The notes under the pieces were generated by a model. That model worked only from the letters and a program-made list of their open reading frames with translations, was not told where the DNA came from and did no database searches. Positions 1 through 7,351 of a stretch of 64,000 nucleotides of DNA are shown piece after piece. The translations under genes and the position numbers were made by a program. Origin of the DNA: Pseudoxanthomonas suwonensis (GTDB lineage: Bacteria; Pseudomonadota; Gammaproteobacteria; Xanthomonadales; Xanthomonadaceae); contig QFNC01000020.1 of the NCBI GenBank assembly GCA_003240695.1, forward strand, positions 1 through 64,000, in the 5' to 3' direction. How positions within the stretch are numbered: position 1 is the stretch's first letter; every line of letters begins with the position of its first letter.

Positions 1-355
<355 letters not shown>

Positions 356-472
356 AACAAACTACTCGCCTGCATTTGCATGCATTTGAATTGACTTGAT
401 GCTCTGTTACGAGCGTCTGCAAGATGGACAGTGTCCACCTACCAGACGTCCGCACAAGTCACCTGCGCATAC

Positions 473-484
473 TGTCAAAGATCA
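473..484 (-). promoter_or_regulatory. boxA-like antitermination element in the rrn leader
   Basis: The minus strand reads TGATCTTTGACA, which matches the rrn boxA consensus TGCTCTTTAACA at 10 of 12 positions. It lies between the rrn promoters and the 16S 5' end, where boxA is expected to recruit NusB/S10 for rRNA antitermination. The assignment rests on position plus sequence similarity. Confidence 0.6.
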
Positions 485-548
485 TGGGGAAGAACCTCAG
501 CGTTCGACCCGTTTGCTCCGCCGTGCGTTTCGCCTGAGGGAGCCGACC

Positions 549-598
549 ATCATACAGCACTTTTTGATTCCGTCAACACCTCAACCGAATCTTTTTTT
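549..598 (-). promoter_or_regulatory. rrn promoter P2 (proximal)
   Basis: On the minus strand there is a -35 TTGACG (571-576), a 16-bp spacer and a -10 TATGAT (549-554). A run of seven A residues (592-598 on the complement) lies 15 bp upstream of the -35 and could be an UP element. About 190 bp of leader separates it from the 16S 5' end. Apart from boxA, the stretch 356-548 shows only partial self-complementarity that may be part of the RNase III processing stem. Confidence 0.8.
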
Positions 599-636
599 CG
601 TGCCGCCCTCGCCGTTTCCGTCGAGGTGAGCCGCAT

Positions 637-686
637 ATCTTAGCCGGTTTTCACGTTCTGTCAACACCCTGATCAGAACTTTTTTT
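637..686 (-). promoter_or_regulatory. rrn promoter P1 (distal)
   Basis: On the minus strand there is a -35 TTGACA (659-664), a 16-bp spacer and a -10 TAAGAT (637-642). A seven-A tract (680-686) sits exactly as far upstream of the -35 as in P2. The two promoters lie 88 bp apart and share the flanking word GTGTTGAC. The remaining 687-833 up to the next gene, on the other strand, shows no feature I can name. Confidence 0.82.
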
Positions 687-833
687 CGGCCTGCCGCTGT
701 GCCGCATGTGCGGCCGCAGCGATGCGGGGCGCGCATTGTGCACACTTCTGAGCCGCTTGGGAAGAGGGTGGCAGACTTGACCCGGCCAGCTGGTTCAGGG
801 ATGGTCTAGGTGTCTGTCGACGGAGCCTGGTTC

Positions 834-1289
834 ATGCGCCCATTTCCCGCTTTTTTCTGTGTGTTTCCACTGCTGCTGGCCTTGCTGGGCAGCGGCTGCG
901 CCAGCGCGGGCGCGCCTTGGGTGGAGCTGAAGGGCCAGCGCATCGCGGTGGAGATCGCCGATGATCCGCACGAGCGCGGGCGCGGACTGATGTTCCGCGA
1001 CTCGCTGGCTGCAGGGCACGGGATGCTGTTCATCCACGACAGCGAGGAGCCGCTGGCTTACTGGATGAAGAACACGCGCATTCCGCTGGACATCCTGTAC
1101 TTCGATGACCGGCGTGCGCTGGTGTCGGTGCAGCGCGACGTGCCGCCATGCACGCTGGGCGATCGCTGTCCGTCGTATCCCAGCGAAGGTGCCGCGCGCT
1201 ACGTGCTGGAACTGAATGCGGGCGAAGCGAAGACGCTTGGTGTGGCTCGTGGCGATGTGCTGACGTTTTCGGCAGCGATCCGTCCGTGA
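834..1289 (+). CDS. DUF192 family lipoprotein
   Basis: Predicted 151-aa protein. The N-terminus is a lipoprotein signal with lipobox LGSGC (Cys22), so the mature protein is probably anchored in the cell envelope. The rest is a single DUF192 domain with its hallmark GMLFIH, YWMKNT and PLDILYFD segments at about residues 62-90. The biochemical role of the family is not known. The ATG at 834 was chosen because GGAG lies 8 nt upstream and it gives a clean signal peptide. A GTG at 810 would add eight polar residues before the signal. The downstream SirB1-like gene follows closely on the same strand. Confidence 0.88.
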   Translation: MRPFPAFFCVFPLLLALLGSGCASAGAPWVELKGQRIAVEIADDPHERGRGLMFRDSLAAGHGMLFIHDSEEPLAYWMKNTRIPLDILYFDDRRALVSVQRDVPPCTLGDRCPSYPSEGAARYVLELNAGEAKTLGVARGDVLTFSAAIRP

Positions 1290-1329
1290 AGTGCTTGCAT
1301 GCCTCGCCAGCTGCAGGCAGTCTGCCGAC

Positions 1330-2196
1330 ATGACTGAACCCCTCTACACCGAATCCATCTACGATCAGGTCACCTGGAAGCGGCTGGGGTCACAGCATCT
1401 GGACGGCTACGATTCGCCTGAATACGGCGCGCTTCTGATCGCCAAGGACGAGTATCCCGAGCTGGACATCATCCAGTGCCTCATCCAGATGGAAGTGCAT
1501 GCCCTGGAGGCCAAGCGCGACGTGCCGGACGGGGCCGATGCGATCACGACGATGCGTGCCCTCAACCGTTACCTGTTCGTCGAACAGGGCTTCGCCGGCA
1601 ACCACGACGACTATTACGACGTGCGCAACAACTACCTGAGCGATGTGCTGGAGCGAAGGCTGGGCAATCCGCTGTCGCTGGCCATCGTGCAGATCGGGCT
1701 GGCGCGCCGCCTGGGCGTGCCGCTGCGGGGCGTGTCGTTTCCCGGGCACTTCCTGCTGCGGCTGGATCTTGACGACGGCATGCTGGTGCTGGATCCGTTC
1801 AACCAGGGTCGCACGCTGGACGAGGACGAGCTGCGCCGGCGTGCCGATCCGGACGATCCCGGTGGCGGCCCCTCGGATCGCGCGCTGGCGGGACTGCTGC
1901 GTCCGGCGAGTGTGCGCACCATGCTGATCCGGCTGCTGCGCAACCTGATCGGCATCCATTCGGCACATCACGACTGGGCACGGGTTGCGCGGTGTGCCGA
2001 TCGCGTCCTGCTGCTGTCGCCGGAGGATGTCGATGCGATGCGCGATCGCGGCTTGGCCTACCTGTCGCTTGGGCACATGCACGGCGCACAGACCGATCTG
2101 CAACGCTATCTGCAACTGCAGCCGCAGGCTGCGGATGCCGGCATGCTGCGCGAACGGTTGATCGATGCGGGCCGCAGCAGCATGCGCCTGCAGTGA
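1330..2196 (+). CDS. SirB1-family protein (transglutaminase-like and TPR)
   Basis: Predicted 288-aa cytosolic protein of the SirB1/YchA family. A transglutaminase-like fold (about residues 40-180) contains the typical RRLGNPLSLA and GVSFPGHFLLR segments. The C-terminal ~70 residues look like tetratricopeptide helices (DRGLAYLSLGHMHGAQTDL). Family members are conserved in gammaproteobacteria without a settled biochemical function. The start is the ATG before TEPLYTESIY. An upstream ATG at 1291 would add thirteen unrelated residues. Confidence 0.85.
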   Translation: MTEPLYTESIYDQVTWKRLGSQHLDGYDSPEYGALLIAKDEYPELDIIQCLIQMEVHALEAKRDVPDGADAITTMRALNRYLFVEQGFAGNHDDYYDVRNNYLSDVLERRLGNPLSLAIVQIGLARRLGVPLRGVSFPGHFLLRLDLDDGMLVLDPFNQGRTLDEDELRRRADPDDPGGGPSDRALAGLLRPASVRTMLIRLLRNLIGIHSAHHDWARVARCADRVLLLSPEDVDAMRDRGLAYLSLGHMHGAQTDLQRYLQLQPQAADAGMLRERLIDAGRSSMRLQ

Positions 2197-2210
2197 TCCG
2201 ACCGATGACC

Positions 2211-2396
2211 TTACAGCGGCATCATCTCGAAGTCGTCCTTGGTCACGCCGCAGTCGGGGCAGGTCCAGGTGTCGGGGATGTCTTCCCAGCGCGTGCCCGG
2301 AGCAATGCCGTCGCCCGGCAGGCCGTCGGCTTCGTTGTAGACGAATCCGCACACCACGCACATCCAGGTACGGTAGGCGGCAGCAGGTTGTGACAT
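2211..2396 (-). CDS. rubA: Rubredoxin
   Basis: Predicted 61-aa rubredoxin, a small iron protein that carries single electrons between reductases and oxygenases or oxidoreductases in the cytosol. The two knuckles CVVC (Cys13, Cys16) and CPDC (Cys46, Cys49) supply the four Fe ligands. The aromatic core (W11, Y20, W37, W45) is present. The start is the ATG giving MSQPAAAYRT; the open frame continues upstream without similarity. It is transcribed divergently from thiE, about 75 bp away. Confidence 0.93.
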   Translation of the reverse strand: MSQPAAAYRTWMCVVCGFVYNEADGLPGDGIAPGTRWEDIPDTWTCPDCGVTKDDFEMMPL

Positions 2397-2470
2397 TACG
2401 GGGTCCGGTTTCGATGTGGCGGAATTCGCCGTCCATTTTCGCATCCCGCGGCGCCGGTGCAAGCAGGCAC

Positions 2471-3088
2471 ATGGCCGCGAGCCGGCCACGCGGCCTGTAT
2501 GCGATCACGCCGGAGTGCGCCGATACCGCACTGTTGCTGCAGAAAGTGGCGGCCGTGCTGCCGCACGTGGCGCTGCTGCAATATCGCGGCAAGCTGCCGG
2601 ATGCCCGGCTGCGCTTCGAACAGGCATCGGCACTGGCCCGGGCATGCCGCGCGGCTGCCGTGCCGCTGATCGTAAACGACGATGCCGCACTGGCCAGGCG
2701 TTGCGGTGCCGATGGCGTGCATCTGGGCGAACACGACGGTTCGGTTGCATCGGCGCGGCAGCTGCTGGGGCCGAATGCCATCATCGGAGTGTCGTGCTAC
2801 AACGACCTGCTGCGCGGGCAACAGGCTGCGCAGGCGGGGGCGGATTACCTGGCTTTCGGCGCGATGTTCCCGTCGCCCACCAAACCTGCGGCCCGACGTG
2901 CCGGGCTGCCGCTGCTGGGCCAGGCCCGCACGCTGGGTCTGACGGTGGTGGCGATCGGCGGCATCACCCCCGACAATGGCCGGCAGGTGGTGCGTGCCGG
3001 CGCCGATCTGCTGGCCGTGGTCAGTGGCCTGTTCGATGCCCCAGACCCGGCCACGGCGGCGCAGGCCTATCGCGCCTGTTTCAACTGA
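2471..3088 (+). CDS. thiE: Thiamine-phosphate synthase
   Basis: Predicted 205-aa TIM-barrel enzyme that joins the thiazole and pyrimidine moieties to form thiamine phosphate. Visible family motifs are LLQYRGK, IVNDD, GADGVHLGEHD (pyrimidine and Mg site), FGAMFPSPTKP (phosphate loop) and VAIGGITPDN. The chosen ATG precedes AASRPRGLYAI; the frame is open upstream but that stretch is low-complexity and unlike ThiE. It ends 16 bp before hemL on the same strand, so the two may be co-transcribed. Confidence 0.93.
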   Translation: MAASRPRGLYAITPECADTALLLQKVAAVLPHVALLQYRGKLPDARLRFEQASALARACRAAAVPLIVNDDAALARRCGADGVHLGEHDGSVASARQLLGPNAIIGVSCYNDLLRGQQAAQAGADYLAFGAMFPSPTKPAARRAGLPLLGQARTLGLTVVAIGGITPDNGRQVVRAGADLLAVVSGLFDAPDPATAAQAYRACFN

Positions 3089-3104
3089 ATTTTCGGACCT
3101 GTCC

Positions 3105-4388
3105 ATGAATCACGACCAATCCCGTGCCCTGTTCGCCCGCGCCCATGCGCTGATGCCCGGCGGGGTGAATTCGCCCGTGCGTGCGTTCAAGTCGGTGGGC
3201 GGCGAGCCGTTCTTCGTGCAGCGCGCCGACGGCCCGTATCTGTTCGATGTGGACGGCAACCGCTACATCGACTATGTCGGCTCGTGGGGGCCGATGATCG
3301 TGGGCCACAACCATCCGGCGGTGCTGCAGGCGGTGATGGACGCCGCACGCAATGGCCTATCCTTCGGCACGCCCAACCCGCTGGAAGTGACCATGGCCGA
3401 AACGCTGACCCGGCTGATCCCGGGCTGCGAGATGGTACGCATGGTCAACTCGGGCACCGAGGCCACGCTGTCGGCGATCCGACTGGCGCGCGGTGTCACC
3501 GGGCGCAGCCGCATCGTGAAGTTCGAGGGCTGCTACCACGGCCATGGCGATTCGTTCCTGGTGAAGGCCGGCAGCGGCGCGCTGACCTTCGGCGTTCCCA
3601 CCTCGCCCGGCGTGCCCAAGGCGTTGGCCGACCTGACCCTGACCCTGCCCTACAACGACGCCGATGCGGCCACGGCCCTGTTCGACGACTACGGCAGCGA
3701 CATCGCCGCACTGATCATCGAACCGGTGGTGGGCAACGCCAACTGCCTGCCGCCGCGCGAGGGCTACCTGCAGCATCTGCGCGAGCTGTGCACCCGGCAT
3801 GGCGCGCTGCTGATCTTCGACGAGGTGATGACGGGCTTCCGGGTGGCACTGGGCGGCGCCCAGCAACGCTACGGCGTGAGCGCCGATCTGGTTACCTACG
3901 GCAAGATCATCGGCGGCGGCATGCCGGTGGGTGCATATGGCGGCAAGCGCGAGCTGATGCAGCAGATCGCGCCGGCCGGGCCAATCTACCAGGCCGGCAC
4001 GCTGAGCGGCAATCCGGTGGCGATGGCCGCCGGCCTGGCGATGCTGGAGCTGATCCAGGCACCGGACTTCCACGCGAGTCTGGAAGCGACCACGCATGCC
4101 CTGTGCGACGGGCTGGAAGCGGCCGCGGCCAAGGCAGGCGTGCCGCTGCACACCCAGCGCGTGGGCGGGATGTTCGGCCTGTTCTTCAGCGCCGAGCCGG
4201 TGGATACCTACGCCGGTGCACTGGCCTGCGACACCGCGGCGTTCAACCGCTTCTTCCATGCGATGCTGGAGCGCGGCGTGTATCTGGCCCCGTCGGCGTT
4301 CGAAGCCGGCTTCACCAGCAGCGCGCACAACGCTGCGGTGATCGCGCAGACGGTTGCCGCCGCGCACGAGGCCTTTGCGGCACTGTGA
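3105..4388 (+). CDS. hemL: Glutamate-1-semialdehyde 2,1-aminomutase
   Basis: Predicted 427-aa PLP enzyme that converts glutamate-1-semialdehyde to 5-aminolevulinate, the last step of the C5 route to haem. The PLP lysine is in VTYGKIIGGGMPVGAYGG. Other class-III aminotransferase features are GVNSPVRAF, MVNSGTEATLSAIRLAR, GCYHGHGD and LIFDEVMTGFRV. The length is normal for HemL. Its TGA overlaps the ATG of the next gene (TGATG), which implies translational coupling to the ion channel. Confidence 0.97.
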   Translation: MNHDQSRALFARAHALMPGGVNSPVRAFKSVGGEPFFVQRADGPYLFDVDGNRYIDYVGSWGPMIVGHNHPAVLQAVMDAARNGLSFGTPNPLEVTMAETLTRLIPGCEMVRMVNSGTEATLSAIRLARGVTGRSRIVKFEGCYHGHGDSFLVKAGSGALTFGVPTSPGVPKALADLTLTLPYNDADAATALFDDYGSDIAALIIEPVVGNANCLPPREGYLQHLRELCTRHGALLIFDEVMTGFRVALGGAQQRYGVSADLVTYGKIIGGGMPVGAYGGKRELMQQIAPAGPIYQAGTLSGNPVAMAAGLAMLELIQAPDFHASLEATTHALCDGLEAAAAKAGVPLHTQRVGGMFGLFFSAEPVDTYAGALACDTAAFNRFFHAMLERGVYLAPSAFEAGFTSSAHNAAVIAQTVAAAHEAFAAL

Positions 4389-5278
4389 TGTCGACCGATC
4401 CCGGCGATCGCAGCCTGGCCCCACCCACCCACAGCGTCTTCGAGAGCAGCCACCATCCGGCGGCCTCGCACGGCCGTCGCTATTGCTGGTACCGATTGCT
4501 GTTCCATCACGACTCGAAGGACGAGCGGAACTTCGATCTGGCGCTGATCGCGACGATCGTGGCCAGCGTGCTGGTGGTGATGCTGGACAGCGTGCCGTCG
4601 ATCAAGGCGCGCTGGCATGAACAGCTGTATCTGGCGGAATGGTTCTTCACCCTCGTGTTCACGGTGGAATACGGTCTGCGCCTGTGGGTGGTGCGCAAAC
4701 CCTTGCGCTATGCCACCAGCTTCTTCGGCATCATCGACCTGCTGACCATCCTGCCGACGCTGCTGTCGCTGCTGTTTCCCGCCAGTGCATCGCTGGCGGT
4801 GGTGCGCATCCTGCGACTGCTGCGCATCTTCCGCATCCTGAAGCTGGTGGAATATTCCAGCGAGGCCGGCGTGTTGATGGAAGCCCTGCTGCGCAGCCGG
4901 CGCAAGATCTTCCTGTTCATTTCGGTGCTGCTGACCACCACGGTGATCTTCGGAGCGCTGATGTACGTCGTCGAAGGCCCGCAGCACGGCTTCACCAGCA
5001 TTCCCACCGGAATGTACTGGGCGGTGGTGACGATGGCCACGGTGGGCTATGGCGACATCTCCCCGGGCACTGCATTCGGCCGGTTCATCACCTCGTCGCT
5101 GATCATCATCGGTTACAGCATCATCGCGGTGCCGACCGGCATTTATACGGCCGAACTGGCCCGCAGCATGCGTCCTAAACGCCGGCAGGCCCGCTGCGGC
5201 GAATGCGGCCTGCCCGACCACGAAGCGGATGCCTGGTATTGCCGGCAGTGCGGCAGGGCACTGCCGGAATCGACTTGA
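4388..5278 (+). CDS. Voltage-gated potassium channel with C-terminal zinc ribbon
   Basis: Predicted 296-aa inner-membrane channel of the six-helix Kv-like family. The voltage sensor shows regularly spaced arginines (VVRILRLLRIFRILK). The pore carries the K+ selectivity filter TVGYGD. After the last membrane helix the tail holds CGEC ... CRQC, about 12 residues apart, which looks like a zinc ribbon. I infer that the tail may sense redox state or a partner. The start overlaps the hemL stop by one base. Confidence 0.9.
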   Translation: MSTDPGDRSLAPPTHSVFESSHHPAASHGRRYCWYRLLFHHDSKDERNFDLALIATIVASVLVVMLDSVPSIKARWHEQLYLAEWFFTLVFTVEYGLRLWVVRKPLRYATSFFGIIDLLTILPTLLSLLFPASASLAVVRILRLLRIFRILKLVEYSSEAGVLMEALLRSRRKIFLFISVLLTTTVIFGALMYVVEGPQHGFTSIPTGMYWAVVTMATVGYGDISPGTAFGRFITSSLIIIGYSIIAVPTGIYTAELARSMRPKRRQARCGECGLPDHEADAWYCRQCGRALPEST

Positions 5279-5295
5279 GCGAACGGATTCCCTGG

Positions 5296-5718
5296 CTACC
5301 AGTCGCCTGTATTGGGCATCGACGCCCACGGCTCCTGCGGCGGCAGGGCCGGCCCTTTCTGCAGCAGTTCCACCGAGATGCGGTCGGGCGACTTGACGAA
5401 GGCCATGTACCCGTCGCGCGGCGGCCTGTGGATGGTGTAGCCCAGCGACTGCAGATGCGCGCAGGTGGCGTGGATGTCGTCGACCAGGAACGCCAGATGG
5501 CCGAAGTTGCGGGCGTTGCCGTAGTCCTCGCTCGAATCCCAGTTGTGGGTGAGCTCGATTTCGCTGTCCGGGTTTTCGTCGGCGGCCAGGTACACCAGCG
5601 TGTACTTGCCGGCAGGGTTGTCCATGCGCCGGGTTTCCTTCAGGCCCAGGCCCTGGATGAAGAAGCGCAAGGTGGCGTCCAGATCGTGGACGCGGATCAT
5701 GCTGTGCAGGAATTTCAT
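5296..5718 (-). CDS. gloA: Lactoylglutathione lyase (glyoxalase I)
   Basis: Predicted 140-aa VOC-fold enzyme that isomerises the methylglyoxal-glutathione hemithioacetal to S-lactoylglutathione. The four metal ligands of E. coli GloA have counterparts here: His5, Glu55 (IELTHNW), His74 (NFGHLAF) and Glu117 (ISVELLQ). The ATG at 5718 has GGAG upstream. It lies just downstream of the SDR gene on the same strand and may be co-transcribed with it. Confidence 0.92.
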   Translation of the reverse strand: MKFLHSMIRVHDLDATLRFFIQGLGLKETRRMDNPAGKYTLVYLAADENPDSEIELTHNWDSSEDYGNARNFGHLAFLVDDIHATCAHLQSLGYTIHRPPRDGYMAFVKSPDRISVELLQKGPALPPQEPWASMPNTGDW

Positions 5719-5740
5719 GGCGTGCGCTCCGATGGGGCGA

Positions 5741-6559
5741 TCAGTCCAGGAACAGGTCGGGCAGCAGCGGCTGCGATGCATCGACGGCATACTGGCTGAA
5801 GTCGGTCGTGCCGGTCTCGCGCAGCACTTCTTCGTCGATCAGGAAACGGCCGTGGAAGCCGCGCGCTTCGCGGGTCAGGATGGCCTGTGCCGCATCGGCC
5901 ACGATGTCGGGCGTGCGGCAGCGTTCGACCATCACCCCGGGAATCATGTTCAGTGCGTCGGTGGCGATCACAGTTTTCGGCCACAGCGCATTCACCGCCA
6001 CGCCCTGCGGCCCGAACTCGCCGGCCAGTCCCAGCGTGACCAGGCTCATGCCCATCTTGGCCAGCGTGTAACCGGTGTGCGGCGCCCACCATTTCGGATC
6101 CAGCGACGGCGGCGGCGCCATGGTCAGGATGTGCGGGTTGGCCGCCTGCAGCAGGTGCGGCAGGCAGGCCTGTGCGCACAGGAAACTGCCGCGCGCGTTG
6201 ACCTGCTGCATCAGATCGAAACGCTTCATCGGCGTGTCCAGCGTGCCGCGCAACCAGATGGCGCTGGCGTTGTTCACCAGGATGTCGATGCCGCCGAACC
6301 GATCCACGGTAGTGGCCACGGCTGCCTGCACCTGCTCTTCTTCGCGGATGTCGCACTGCACGGCGAGTGCCTGGCCACCGGCCGCCTGCACGGCCTCGGC
6401 CGCGGAATGGATGGTGCCGGGCAACTTGGGGTTGGGCACGGTGGACTTGGCCACGATCGCGACATTCGCACCGTCTCGGGCAGCCCGCAGCGCGATGGCC
6501 AGGCCGATGCCGCGCGAGGCGCCGGTGATGAAGAGGGTCTTGCCTGCGAGAGTGGTCAT
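5741..6559 (-). CDS. Short-chain dehydrogenase/reductase, HSDL2-like
   Basis: Predicted 272-aa SDR oxidoreductase. TGASRGIG (residues 12-19) is the dinucleotide-binding turn, NNAS is at 96-99, and the catalytic pair is Tyr164 and Lys168 (YTLAK). The PPP, WWAPH and VNALWPKT segments resemble the hydroxysteroid-dehydrogenase-like 2 group. At the position where that group has Ser before the double proline, this protein has Ala148; the next Ser is 152. The substrate cannot be told from sequence. It precedes gloA on the same strand. Confidence 0.85.
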   Translation of the reverse strand: MTTLAGKTLFITGASRGIGLAIALRAARDGANVAIVAKSTVPNPKLPGTIHSAAEAVQAAGGQALAVQCDIREEEQVQAAVATTVDRFGGIDILVNNASAIWLRGTLDTPMKRFDLMQQVNARGSFLCAQACLPHLLQAANPHILTMAPPPSLDPKWWAPHTGYTLAKMGMSLVTLGLAGEFGPQGVAVNALWPKTVIATDALNMIPGVMVERCRTPDIVADAAQAILTREARGFHGRFLIDEEVLRETGTTDFSQYAVDASQPLLPDLFLD

Positions 6560-6590
6560 GCGGGGGCTCGTGCTGTGGATGGATGCCGAA

Positions 6591-7262
6591 TCAGGGACGC
6601 GGGCCGCGACCTTCGTTGTCTTCCCATTTCAGCACGTTGCGGGTGATGAATCGATAGGCCGGCTTGCCGCTGGCGAACCACAGCTGGCGCACCCACGAGC
6701 GCCGCTGCAGCAGCCGGCGTTCGATCGGAGTGATGGCCTGCGGACAGTAGGTGCGCTTGTGCTTGAGCAGATGGCGCAGATCCTCGCGCGCCAGCAGCCG
6801 CAACCAGCGGCCGCGGGGATTGCCGCGCACCGCCAGTTGGAAATCGATGATGCCCGGGCTGCCATCGGCCAGCACCAGCCAGTTGGCTTCCTTGGCCAGG
6901 TCGTTGTGGGCCACGCCGGCACGGTGCACCTGCTGCAGCAGCCTGCGCGCGGCCCGGAAGTAGGCGACATCGCCGTGCGGCGGCCGCTGGTACATCGCTG
7001 CGCCATCCAGATAGCTGCGATCCAGCACCCGGCCATCCCAGGCACGCAGCTGCGGCATGGCCGGCAATCCACTCACCTGACGCAGGCCGCGGGCTTCGCG
7101 CCGTGCCAGCCACCAGGCCGGCAGACGCAGCCACGGCGGCACGTGACGCAGGTCGCGACGCACGAACAGCTGCCCCGTGCCGTCGCGCATCAGCGCGATG
7201 CGGCCGAAGCTGTCGGCTTTCAGCGCCTGCACTTCGTCGGCGGTGGAGTCTGGGACGGTCAT
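6591..7262 (-). CDS. Protein-kinase-like protein (RIO/Kdo-kinase-like fold)
   Basis: Predicted 223-aa protein with the core of a eukaryotic-like or lipopolysaccharide-type kinase. The catalytic loop is HNDLAKEANWLV and the metal-binding segment is IIDFQLA. An N-terminal FVRRDL may hold the ATP lysine region. Such proteins in Xanthomonadales are annotated as serine/threonine kinases, but lipid or sugar phosphorylation is also possible. The ATG at 7262 was chosen because TACAAT ends exactly 6 nt upstream. It is divergent from the DedA/PAP2 gene. Confidence 0.78.
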   Translation of the reverse strand: MTVPDSTADEVQALKADSFGRIALMRDGTGQLFVRRDLRHVPPWLRLPAWWLARREARGLRQVSGLPAMPQLRAWDGRVLDRSYLDGAAMYQRPPHGDVAYFRAARRLLQQVHRAGVAHNDLAKEANWLVLADGSPGIIDFQLAVRGNPRGRWLRLLAREDLRHLLKHKRTYCPQAITPIERRLLQRRSWVRQLWFASGKPAYRFITRNVLKWEDNEGRGPRP

Positions 7263-7268
7263 CTCGCC

Positions 7269-7274
7269 ATTGTA
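7269..7274 (-). promoter_or_regulatory. -10 element of a probable leaderless promoter (kinase-like gene)
   Basis: TACAAT on the minus strand ends 6 nt before the ATG at 7262, and no Shine-Dalgarno sequence is present. The transcript would begin at or next to the start codon. No good -35 is visible. Confidence 0.6.
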
Positions 7275-7339
7275 GGAGGCCTGCACGCCGTCGTTGCGGG
7301 TAGCCAGCGCGCTGTCATCCTCGTCCTGCCGGGCACTGC

Positions 7340-7345
7340 CATAAT
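7340..7345 (+). promoter_or_regulatory. -10 element of a probable leaderless promoter (DedA/PAP2 gene)
   Basis: CATAAT ends 6 nt before the ATG at 7352, with no Shine-Dalgarno sequence. Together with the opposed TACAAT at 7269-7274 it forms a compact divergent promoter region. Confidence 0.6.
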
Positions 7346-7351
7346 GCGCCG

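Noticed and set aside
2165..2470. N-terminal extension of thiE by about 100 residues.
   Set aside because: It would overlap the rubredoxin gene and its sequence is unlike ThiE; the ATG at 2471 gives the normal length.
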